From UBA1367 sp040268355 (lineage in GTDB: Bacteria > Actinomycetota > Coriobacteriia > Coriobacteriales > Atopobiaceae), in contig JAWRIT010000017.1 in the NCBI GenBank assembly GCA_040268355.1, forward strand, positions 1 through 15,893: 15,893 nucleotides of DNA, given 5' to 3'. Made by a program: the position numbers and the translations under genes. Positions 1 through 5,986 of the stretch are shown piece after piece; positions within the stretch are counted from its first letter, which is position 1, and every line of letters begins with the position of its first letter. The notes beneath the pieces were generated by a model that saw nothing but the letters and a program-made list of their open reading frames with translations, searched no databases and was not told where the DNA came from.

Positions 1-53
1 CCTGGCCGGCAGACCGGCACAGACGGGCCCTGATGACCTGTGGTGGTCGGCGG

Positions 54-719
54 CTACTTGCGCCTGACCACCAGCTTGTTGATGTCCTCGGTCAGATGGT
101 CGGCACGCGCCGCGCCCTCGCTGGTCAGCGTGACGCCGCCGGTGCGCACCGCAGCCTCGCCGTCCCGAAGCCGTGCGACGCAGCCCTCGCCCTCGAGCGC
201 GCTCACGGCCATCGACACCGTGGGCTGCAGCAGCCCCAACATCCCGACGAGCTCGCTGACGGTCGCCGACCCCTCGGGCGACACCGAGACGCCCAGGAGC
301 ACGAGCTCCCCGGACATGCACGCGACCGCACCCATGGCGTCCACATAGCGACAGATGCGCTGGGGCGTCGTGCGCGACAGCACCGAGCCTCCGCGCAGAG
401 CCTGGCACACAAGCTGGCAAACCTCATCCACAAAGGCGCTGCCCTCGTCGGTGATCGCGCAGACCACGTTGCGCCGGTCGGAGCTCCCCTTGCTCCGGCG
501 CATGTAGCCCAGCTCGGCAAGGTGCTTGGTGCGATGCGTCATCGTCGGTCGCAGAGACCCCTGGTACTCTGCGATCTCGCTGGTCTTCATCTCTCGACCC
601 AACACCTCAAGCCGGCACAGGATCGCAAACTCGACGAACGTGAGCCTGCGCGCCGCGCCCATGCTCTGCCGCACAAGGTTGTACGCCTTGCGGATCGATA
701 GGTACTCCCTCATCTCCAT
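54..719 (-). CDS. MarR-like transcriptional regulator with two winged-helix domains in one chain
   Basis: This 221-residue protein is probably a DNA-binding regulator. Residues about 26-100 form a MarR-type winged helix-turn-helix: helix LTFVEFAILCRL, recognition region TSEIAEYQGSLRPTMTHRTKHL, and the wing signature DRRNVVCAITDEG. Residues about 136-212 repeat the same plan: TVSELVGMLGLLQPTVSMAV, then LEGEGCVARL and VTLTSEG. The halves align at T.SE, L.PT, L...G and T.EG, so this looks like an internal duplication. Ordinary MarR proteins are about 140-160 residues with one such domain and act as dimers; this one may fold as a pseudo-dimer. Two ATG codons (719 and 713) are possible starts and neither has a strong ribosome binding site; I kept the first. 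It lies 197 bases downstream of argS, with an AT-rich promoter region and a strong inverted repeat in between. Ligand and targets are unknown. Confidence 0.85.
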   Translation of the reverse strand: MEMREYLSIRKAYNLVRQSMGAARRLTFVEFAILCRLEVLGREMKTSEIAEYQGSLRPTMTHRTKHLAELGYMRRSKGSSDRRNVVCAITDEGSAFVDEVCQLVCQALRGGSVLSRTTPQRICRYVDAMGAVACMSGELVLLGVSVSPEGSATVSELVGMLGLLQPTVSMAVSALEGEGCVARLRDGEAAVRTGGVTLTSEGAARADHLTEDINKLVVRRK

Positions 720-744
720 AGCACACCCACACTTCTAACGTAAC

Positions 745-775
745 GCCGCATCCTGCTCGGTTAACAGGATGCGGC
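745..775 (-). promoter_or_regulatory. Perfect 11-bp inverted repeat in the marR-like leader (operator or attenuator candidate)
   Basis: GCCGCATCCTG (745-755) and CAGGATGCGGC (765-775) are perfect inverted copies around a 9-base loop. The element sits between the AT-rich promoter region and the start of the marR-like gene at 719. On the minus transcript no run of U follows, so it is not a typical intrinsic terminator, though it could still help end argS transcription. MarR-family genes are commonly autoregulated through palindromic sites near their promoters, which makes an operator the simplest reading. That function is inferred. Confidence 0.5.
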
Positions 776-832
776 TCAACCGTTAAACGCAGTGACAACA
801 ATACTACCCTCGGAAACAGCGATATGCAGAAA

Positions 833-869
833 GTTATACAAATACATATAACCGAAACCACATGAGCAA
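833..869 (-). promoter_or_regulatory. Candidate promoter region of the marR-like gene
   Basis: This is the most AT-rich stretch of the argS-marR gap. On the minus strand a TTGCTC hexamer (864-869) lies 17 bases upstream of TGTATT (841-846), and a TATAAC hexamer (833-838) follows. None of the pairings is a strong consensus match, so the exact start is uncertain. A 7-base direct repeat TCTGCAC (875-881 and 887-893) lies just upstream and could be a regulator site. Confidence 0.35.
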
Positions 870-916
870 GAACATCTGCACAAACTTCTGCACGCTTGTA
901 CCGAGAGGGACACCGC

Positions 917-2761
917 TTACATCACAGCCGGTGCCGAGACCCCGATGAGCCTGAGGGCCACCCCAAGGTTCACCCGCACGGCGTTGCACGCGGCGAGGCG
1001 GGCACGCGACAGCTCGGCGTCCATGGGCCGGCCTTCGCTGGGCAGCACCTGGCAGTCGTGATAGAAGCTGTGGAAGGCCGCCGCGAGCTCCTCGCAGAAG
1101 TGCGTGATGCGGAACGGCGCACGGTCGCGGGCACAGCTCGCGATGAGCTCGGGGAACTCGGAGAGCTTGCGCGAGAGGGCGAGCTCGGTCGGGTCAGTGA
1201 GCAGGGAGAGGTCGTAGTCGCTGCCGAGAGCCTTGCTCGCGACGGCGTCCATGCCCAGCTCGGCCGCCTGCTCCTCGCTGACGCCCAAGGCACGCCGCAG
1301 CATGGAGCAGATGCGCGCGTGGGCGTACTGCACATAGTAGACCGGGTTCTCGTTGCTCTGCTTCTTCACCTTCTCGATGTCGAAGTCGATCGTCTGGTTG
1401 GACGAGCGGCTGATGAGGGTGTAGCGCGTGGCGTCGACGCCGGCCTCGTCGACCAGCTCCTGGAAGGTGATCATCGTGCCCTTGCGCTTGGACATGCGCA
1501 CCGGCTGGCCGCTGCGCAGCAGGTTCACGAACTGCCCGAGCAGGATCTCGTACTTGCCGGGGTAGCCCATGGCGTCGGCCACGGACTGGACGCGCTTGAT
1601 GTAGCCGTGGTGGTCGGCGCCCCAGATGTTGATCTCGTAGTCGACGATCTCGAACTTCTTCCAGCAGTACGCGACATCGGAGGCGAAGTAGGTGTACTCG
1701 CCGTTGCTCTTGATGAGCACACGGTCCTTGTCGTCGCCGAAGTCGGTCGACTTGAACCAGAGGGCGCCGTCGTCCGTGCGGTAGAGCAGGCCCTGCTCCT
1801 CCAGCATCTGGAAGGTGCGGTCGATGTAGGAGACGCCGGTCTCGTCGGGCTCGTAGAAGCTGCGCTCGCTGCGCCACTCGTCGAAGTCGCAGCGCACCTG
1901 GTGGCAGGTGTCCTTGATCTGCTGGAGCATGTCCTGGTAGGAGCGCTCGCGGAACTCCGGGTCGCGCACCTCGGCGGGCTCGTTCACCCACTTGTCGCCG
2001 TCGGCCTCAAAGAAGCGGCCGGCGATCTCGATGATGTAGTCGCCGCCGTAGGAGTTGCCGCCGAGCGCCTCGTTGAAGGCGTCCATGTAGGGGTGCGTCT
2101 CGGGCTTCTCGTCGAAGTCGTCGTCGACGTAGGCCTGGCGGTCATCGAGCAGCAGCTGCACGGCGGTGGGGGCGTCCACGCCCTTGGCCTTCATGACCTC
2201 GTCGATCTGCAGGTAGCGCTTTGCCACCGACTGCCCGAAGACGTCCATCTGGGAGCCGTGGTCGTTGATGTAATACTCGCGCTGGACGTCGAAGTTGGCG
2301 TGCTCGAGCACGTTGCAGAGCGAATCGCCGATGGCGGCCCAGCGGCCATGGCCCACGTGCAAGGGACCGGTGGGGTTGGCGGAGATGAACTCCACCTGCG
2401 TGCGCAGGCCGTCGCCCACGTTGACCTTGCCCCAGTCGTCGCCCGCCTCGATGATGGTGCGGAAGACCTCGTTGTTGGCGGCGGAGTTGAGGTAGAAGTT
2501 GATGAAGCCGGGACCGGCCACCTCGACCTTGGCGACCGAGTCGCTCTCAGGCAGGTGCGCGGTGATGGCCGAGGCGATCTTGGCCGGGGCCATGCGTGCC
2601 AGACGCGCGGAGCGCATGGCCACCGTCGACGTCCAGTCTCCGTTGCCCGAGTCAGCCGGTCGCTCGATGCCACAATCCGCAACCTCGAACTCGGGTAGGT
2701 CCCCTGCGGCCTGTGCTGCGGCAATAGCCTGCTTGACAAGCTCCTCGATCGTCTCGGGCAT
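917..2761 (-). CDS. argS: Arginyl-tRNA synthetase (class I)
   Basis: ArgRS charges tRNA-Arg with arginine in the cytoplasm, using ATP. The 614-residue product has the full family plan. The N-terminal ArgRS-specific domain ends near VAGPGFINFYL (residues 82-91). The HIGH-type motif is HVGH (135-138) in ANPTGPLHVGHG. The INIWGADHHGYIKR segment lies around 377-390. The KMSKS-type loop is MSKRKG (423-428). The C-terminal DALR anticodon-binding domain contains VQYAHARICSMLRRA and ends with ALRLIGVSAPAVM. I chose the ATG at 2761 (MPETIEEL) because AAAGGAG lies 8 bases upstream of it. The in-frame ATG two codons earlier would be only 2 bases from that site, and the longer upstream extension is non-coding in style. 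The gene is preceded by its own promoter and appears monocistronic or to read into the marR-like gene. Confidence 0.97.
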   Translation of the reverse strand: MPETIEELVKQAIAAAQAAGDLPEFEVADCGIERPADSGNGDWTSTVAMRSARLARMAPAKIASAITAHLPESDSVAKVEVAGPGFINFYLNSAANNEVFRTIIEAGDDWGKVNVGDGLRTQVEFISANPTGPLHVGHGRWAAIGDSLCNVLEHANFDVQREYYINDHGSQMDVFGQSVAKRYLQIDEVMKAKGVDAPTAVQLLLDDRQAYVDDDFDEKPETHPYMDAFNEALGGNSYGGDYIIEIAGRFFEADGDKWVNEPAEVRDPEFRERSYQDMLQQIKDTCHQVRCDFDEWRSERSFYEPDETGVSYIDRTFQMLEEQGLLYRTDDGALWFKSTDFGDDKDRVLIKSNGEYTYFASDVAYCWKKFEIVDYEINIWGADHHGYIKRVQSVADAMGYPGKYEILLGQFVNLLRSGQPVRMSKRKGTMITFQELVDEAGVDATRYTLISRSSNQTIDFDIEKVKKQSNENPVYYVQYAHARICSMLRRALGVSEEQAAELGMDAVASKALGSDYDLSLLTDPTELALSRKLSEFPELIASCARDRAPFRITHFCEELAAAFHSFYHDCQVLPSEGRPMDAELSRARLAACNAVRVNLGVALRLIGVSAPAVM

Positions 2762-2773
2762 GCTCATAACTCC

Positions 2774-2795
2774 TTTTTCTATCGAATAGCAAAAA
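2774..2795 (-). promoter_or_regulatory. Small hairpin directly upstream of the argS ribosome binding site
   Basis: In the argS leader a CTAT/ATAG stem with a 3-base TCG loop is extended by a T5/A5 pairing after a one-base bulge. It abuts the AAAGGAG ribosome binding site, whose A run takes part in the pairing. It is AU-rich and weak, so a regulatory effect on translation is only a possibility. I see no T-box signature here. Confidence 0.3.
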
Positions 2796-2813
2796 ATCAC
2801 ATGCAGCTTGTTG

Positions 2814-2842
2814 AGTGTAGCAAAGATGTTCCGCACTGACAG
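2814..2842 (-). promoter_or_regulatory. Candidate sigma-70 type promoter of argS
   Basis: On the minus strand CTGTCA (2837-2842, -35) is separated by exactly 17 bases from TACACT (2814-2819, -10). Each matches the consensus at four of six positions. The predicted transcript starts near 2807, giving a leader of about 45 bases before the argS ATG. Confidence 0.5.
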
Positions 2843-2917
2843 CGCGCCGTGGCGCATTCATCGTTCTGCTGAGAATATACACTCACGGCACATCGTGCGG
2901 GCGGACGTTCCGCACAG

Positions 2918-2988
2918 GTGCCGGGCAGGACGATCGCCCTCTGGAGGGTCCGTGCCCCTCCTACAGGACGCCCCTCCCTACCCGGCAC
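2918..2988. repeat. Intergenic inverted repeat enclosing a motif shared with 7580-7603
   Basis: An 8-bp perfect inverted repeat, GTGCCGGG (2918-2925) and CCCGGCAC (2981-2988), encloses a G/C-rich core between pncB and argS. On the minus transcript the core holds a second stem, GGAGGG/CCCTCC. Bases 2943-2966 agree with bases 7580-7603 at 19 of 24 ungapped positions. No T run follows on either strand, so it is not a typical intrinsic terminator, although it could end pncB transcription. It may be one copy of a dispersed structured intergenic repeat. Confidence 0.4.
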
Positions 2989-3007
2989 GCATCTTACGGC
3001 AGACGGC

Positions 3008-4495
3008 CTAGCGGACTCGTCGGCCCGAGCGCTTCGCTTCGGCCTGTGCGAGCTCGTGGCGCAGACGGGCAAGCCCGCGCTCCAGCCCGACCGGGTAGGT
3101 CTGCGGGTTCAGGAAGCGCTTGGTCGCCGGATCGAGGTGCATGACCGCCTCGCGGCAGCGCGCCTTGGCGGCCTCGATGCCCTCGGGCTCGCCGATGCGA
3201 TGCCCGTCCTGCACGAGCTGCACGAGCAGCTCGGTCGGCGTGGCGTCGGAGAGGTCGTAGCTCGTCAGCTCGTCGAGCACGTCGATCATCGTGCTGGCGT
3301 CGCCGGTGTCCACCGCGTCGTCGACGATCATGTCCCCCACCGGCACGCCCGCGTCGTCAATGAAGCGGCGGATGTGCTGCACGCCGGGAATCGTGCGCTT
3401 GTAGGCCTGCTCGGAGAGCTTGATCACCGGATCCCAGGGCTCGTCAGGCGTGGCGCGGGTAGCGGAGAGCTTGTACACGCCGCCGAGCGACGGCTGCTGG
3501 TCGCAGGTGGCGAGCTTGGTGCCCACGCCAAAGGAGTCGATGGGCGCCCCCTGGGCGAAGAGCGACTGGATCGTGTACTCGTCGAGGTCGTTTGACGCGG
3601 CGATCTTCACGTAGGGCAGGTCGGCCTCGTCAAAGGCCCGACGGGCCTCTTTCGAGAGCCGCGCGAGGTCGCCGGAGTCAAGCCGCACGGCGGCAAGGCG
3701 CTCCCCGCGCTCCTCCATCTCCTTGGCAACCGTGATGGCGTTGCGGATGCCCTGGCGGACGTCGTAGGTGTCGACCAGCAGCACGCAGTTCTTGGGGCTT
3801 GACGCGGCAAAGGCACGGAAGGCGTCCAGCTCGGTGGGAAACGACATGACCCACGAGTGCGCATGCGTGCCAAAGACCGGGATGCCGTAGATCTTTCCGG
3901 CGAGCACGTTGGAGGTCGAGGAGGCCCCGCCGATGTAGGACGCCCGCGCGACGGCCAGGCCGCCATCGGGCCCCTGGGCCCGCCTGAGCCCGAAGTCGGA
4001 CACGGGATGGCCCTCGGCCGCATGGACCACGCGCGAGGTCTTGGTCGCCACGAGCGTCTGGAAGTTCACGAGGTTGAGCAGCGCCGTCTCGATGAGCTGG
4101 CAGTCGATGGTCGGCCCTTGGACGCGCACCATGGGCTCGCGCGCAAAGACGAGGTCTCCCTCGGGCACGGCCCACACCGAGACCCGCATGCGGAAGTCGC
4201 GCAGGTAGTCGAGAAATCCCGGCTTGAACATCGGGCCGCCGCCCGGTGCCTGGACGGAGGCGAGGTAGTCGATGGACTCGTCGTCGTAGACGAAGTTCTC
4301 CACCAAGTCGGCGATCTGCCCCATGCCGCACGCGATGCCGTAGCCGCCCTTGAAGGGCGCGTCGCGGAAGAAGACGTTGAAGCAGCCCTCCCCGTTGACG
4401 AGCCCCGACTCCCAGTAGCCTTGCGCCATGGTCAGCTCGTAGAGGTCGGTGTTGAGCGCCACGTCCGTCGGGCGCGTGATGTCGGTGAGTGCCAT
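3008..4495 (-). CDS. pncB: Nicotinate phosphoribosyltransferase
   Basis: PncB joins nicotinate to PRPP, coupled to ATP hydrolysis, to make nicotinate mononucleotide, the entry step of NAD salvage (Preiss-Handler pathway). The product is 495 residues, normal for the longer Gram-positive and human-like form. Visible motifs are TDLYELTMAQGYW (16-28), FNVFFRDAPFKGGYGIACG (39-57), DFGLRRAQGPDGG (167-179), FGTHAHSWVMSFPTELDAF (208-226, with the conserved phosphorylatable His expected at 213), VRLDSGDLARL (270-280), KIAASNDLDE and SFGVGTKLATCDQQPSLGGVYKL (321-343). The start at 4495 (MALTD) is preferred because AGGGG lies 9 bases upstream; earlier in-frame ATGs at 4504 and 4531 have poorer sites. 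A 16-bp perfect palindrome lies 48 bases upstream of the start. Confidence 0.96.
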   Translation of the reverse strand: MALTDITRPTDVALNTDLYELTMAQGYWESGLVNGEGCFNVFFRDAPFKGGYGIACGMGQIADLVENFVYDDESIDYLASVQAPGGGPMFKPGFLDYLRDFRMRVSVWAVPEGDLVFAREPMVRVQGPTIDCQLIETALLNLVNFQTLVATKTSRVVHAAEGHPVSDFGLRRAQGPDGGLAVARASYIGGASSTSNVLAGKIYGIPVFGTHAHSWVMSFPTELDAFRAFAASSPKNCVLLVDTYDVRQGIRNAITVAKEMEERGERLAAVRLDSGDLARLSKEARRAFDEADLPYVKIAASNDLDEYTIQSLFAQGAPIDSFGVGTKLATCDQQPSLGGVYKLSATRATPDEPWDPVIKLSEQAYKRTIPGVQHIRRFIDDAGVPVGDMIVDDAVDTGDASTMIDVLDELTSYDLSDATPTELLVQLVQDGHRIGEPEGIEAAKARCREAVMHLDPATKRFLNPQTYPVGLERGLARLRHELAQAEAKRSGRRVR

Positions 4496-4542
4496 GTCTC
4501 TCATCCCCTCTGCCGGCCGCTCGCGCGGCACGACCTTGATGA

Positions 4543-4558
4543 GCCGTACGCGTACGGC
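4543..4558. promoter_or_regulatory. Perfect 16-bp palindrome upstream of pncB
   Basis: GCCGTACGCGTACGGC reads identically on both strands. It lies in the 73-base gap between the coiled-coil gene and pncB, in the expected leader or promoter region of pncB. It has no T run, so it is unlikely to be an intrinsic terminator. NAD-salvage genes are often controlled by dedicated repressors (NiaR, NrtR, NadQ), but I cannot match this site to any of those operators from memory, so regulator identity is open. Confidence 0.45.
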
Positions 4559-4568
4559 GTTCTGCCTG

Positions 4569-4925
4569 CTATCCCAGAAGTTTGGATATGATCACCACAA
4601 GGACGACGAGTCCCGCTATGACGGCGAGCACGATCTTCTGGCCCGTGGGCATGCGCAGGTCGTCGCCGGGCTCCATGAGACGAGCCCCCCGCTCTCGTGC
4701 CTCGCGAATGCGCTGGTCCTCTTCCCGCAGCTCCTGCGTGCGCCGCTCGCGTGAGCGTGCCCGCGCCGCCTGCTCGCTCGAGCGGGCTCGTTCCTCGCGG
4801 AGGGCCTCCAGCTCGGCGCGTTCGCGCTCCGCCCGCTCGCGTGCCTCGAAGGCCGCCTTCTCGGCTCGCAAGGCCTCCAACTCCGCGCGCTCCTCGTCGG
4901 TGAGGGGCGCTCTCTCGTCGGCCAT
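4569..4925 (-). CDS. Small coiled-coil protein with C-terminal membrane segment (unknown function)
   Basis: I do not recognise this 118-residue protein. Residues about 10-83 are almost wholly charged (Glu, Arg, Ala, Leu) with spacing typical of a long helix or coiled coil. The nonapeptide ERAELEALR occurs twice (12-20 and 35-43), pointing to an internal repeat. A short Pro/Gly linker (PGDDLRMPTG) is followed by one hydrophobic segment at about 97-115 (KIVLAVIAGLVVLVVIISKLLG). The protein is therefore predicted to be C-terminally anchored with a cytoplasmic helix. No catalytic motif is visible. The start at 4925 is chosen because AAGGGA lies 6 bases upstream. A promoter-like TATAGT lies 44 bases upstream, so it is probably transcribed separately from the radical SAM gene. 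Low-complexity composition limits homology inference. Confidence 0.75.
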   Translation of the reverse strand: MADERAPLTDEERAELEALRAEKAAFEARERAERERAELEALREERARSSEQAARARSRERRTQELREEDQRIREARERGARLMEPGDDLRMPTGQKIVLAVIAGLVVLVVIISKLLG

Positions 4926-4968
4926 GTCAGTTCCCTTCGCCGGGGTCGTCATCGACACGGTTGGGAAA

Positions 4969-5000
4969 ACTATACTCGCACTTGTCCTGCCGTGCACGGC
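4969..5000 (-). promoter_or_regulatory. Candidate promoter of the coiled-coil gene, with a 12-bp palindrome
   Basis: On the minus strand TATAGT (4969-4974) is a five-of-six match to the -10 consensus. The -35 region is weak and overlaps the perfect palindrome GCCGTGCACGGC (4989-5000). The palindrome could be an operator covering the -35 position. It has a loose resemblance (GCCGT...ACGGC) to the palindrome upstream of pncB. Confidence 0.45.
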
Positions 5001-5014
5001 CGGATCTGCCCCGT

Positions 5015-5965
5015 CTAGGGGATCTCGGGGCCGCGTACGCCCGTCGCGTCGAAAGCGGGCACGAAGCTCTCTGAGACCGTGCCGCCCTGCTGCCACCACA
5101 GGCGCTCGAAGCCAAGGTCGTCGGCATGCACCAGCACCAGCTCGTACTCCTCGTCGTCGAGCGTGCGGGAAAGCTCGCCTCCTGCCGCACGGCACGCCTG
5201 GTTGGGCGTGTACTGGTTCATGATCGAGAGGTCGACCTCGTTGCCACAGAGCTCCCACACCCGATCGAGCACGCCAAGCGAGTCGTCGGCGTGGCCGGGC
5301 AGCACGAGGTGTCGCACGATGATGCCGCGCCGCATGCTCCCATCGGCCTCGCTCGCCGCGCCGCCGGCCGCACGCACGAGCCGCAGCATCTCCGCCAGCG
5401 CCGCCGCGGCCACCTGTGGGTAGTCCCCCACCGCCGACAGGCGACGCGCCAGCTCCGGCGAGGCGTACTTGAAGTCCGTCAGCCAGATGTCGACGATGTC
5501 AGCCAGCTGTCGCACGACCTCCACGCGCTCGTAGCCCGACGTGTTGCACACGATGGGCAGCGCGAGCCCCTCCTGGCGCGCACGCAGGACGGCCTCGCGC
5601 ACCTGGGGCGCAAAGTGCAGAGGCGTCACCAGGTTGATGTTCTGCGCCCCTTGTCCCGCAAGCTCGAGCATCATCTGGGCGAGCCGCGCCGTGCTCACCG
5701 GAAGCCCAAAGCCCTCCTGGCTGATCTCATGGTTCTGGCAGAAGACGCAGCGAAGCGGGCAACCCGCAAAGAAGATGGTCCCCGACCCTCGCTCTCCCGA
5801 GATGGGTGGTTCCTCCCAGAAGTGCAGAGCGCTGCGGGCCACCCGAAGCGTGGCGCTCTGGCCGCACCTGCCCGCGTGGCCGGCCAGACGACGTGCCCCA
5901 CAGCGACGTGGGCACAGGACGCACGACTCGTATGCCTGCTGGGAGAGGTCCATCACATCGATCAC
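5015..5965 (-). CDS. Radical SAM protein, PflA/PflX-like (COG1313 type)
   Basis: The 316-residue protein has the radical SAM [4Fe-4S] motif CxxxCxxC at Cys69, Cys73 and Cys76 (GCPLRCVFCQN), which binds S-adenosylmethionine and generates the deoxyadenosyl radical. An N-terminal cysteine cluster (Cys15, Cys18, Cys22, Cys34 in CVLCPRRCGARR...GRCG) is typical of the PflX branch of putative pyruvate-formate-lyase-activating enzymes. The later segments NLVTPLHFAPQV, IVCNTSGYE, WLTDFKYASPELA and IIVRHLVLPGH also fit that family. The true substrate of PflX-like proteins is not established, and no pyruvate formate-lyase gene is in the window. The gene starts 21 bases after the wecA-like gene and is probably cotranscribed with it. 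The start could be ATG 5965 or 5953; neither has a strong ribosome binding site. Confidence 0.88.
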   Translation of the reverse strand: MIDVMDLSQQAYESCVLCPRRCGARRLAGHAGRCGQSATLRVARSALHFWEEPPISGERGSGTIFFAGCPLRCVFCQNHEISQEGFGLPVSTARLAQMMLELAGQGAQNINLVTPLHFAPQVREAVLRARQEGLALPIVCNTSGYERVEVVRQLADIVDIWLTDFKYASPELARRLSAVGDYPQVAAAALAEMLRLVRAAGGAASEADGSMRRGIIVRHLVLPGHADDSLGVLDRVWELCGNEVDLSIMNQYTPNQACRAAGGELSRTLDDEEYELVLVHADDLGFERLWWQQGGTVSESFVPAFDATGVRGPEIP

Positions 5966-5986
5966 GTCACCGCCGCGCCACCTACG

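Noticed and set aside
1..53. Short GCCGG/CCGGC stem at the left edge
   Set aside because: It is a 5-bp stem in very GC-rich DNA with no T tract. The downstream context is outside the window, so no terminator or repeat can be supported.
896..2698. 600-codon plus-strand open frame opposite argS
   Set aside because: It is an antisense shadow; the minus strand carries all ArgRS motifs.
2762..2857. Longer N-terminus for ArgRS beginning at 2857
   Set aside because: The extension covers the promoter and leader, is not ArgRS-like, and a strong ribosome binding site serves the ATG at 2761.
5009..5021. Terminator at the end of the radical SAM gene (CCCC-GTCTA-GGGG)
   Set aside because: The stem is only 4 bp, spans the stop codon and has no T run, so it is too weak to call.
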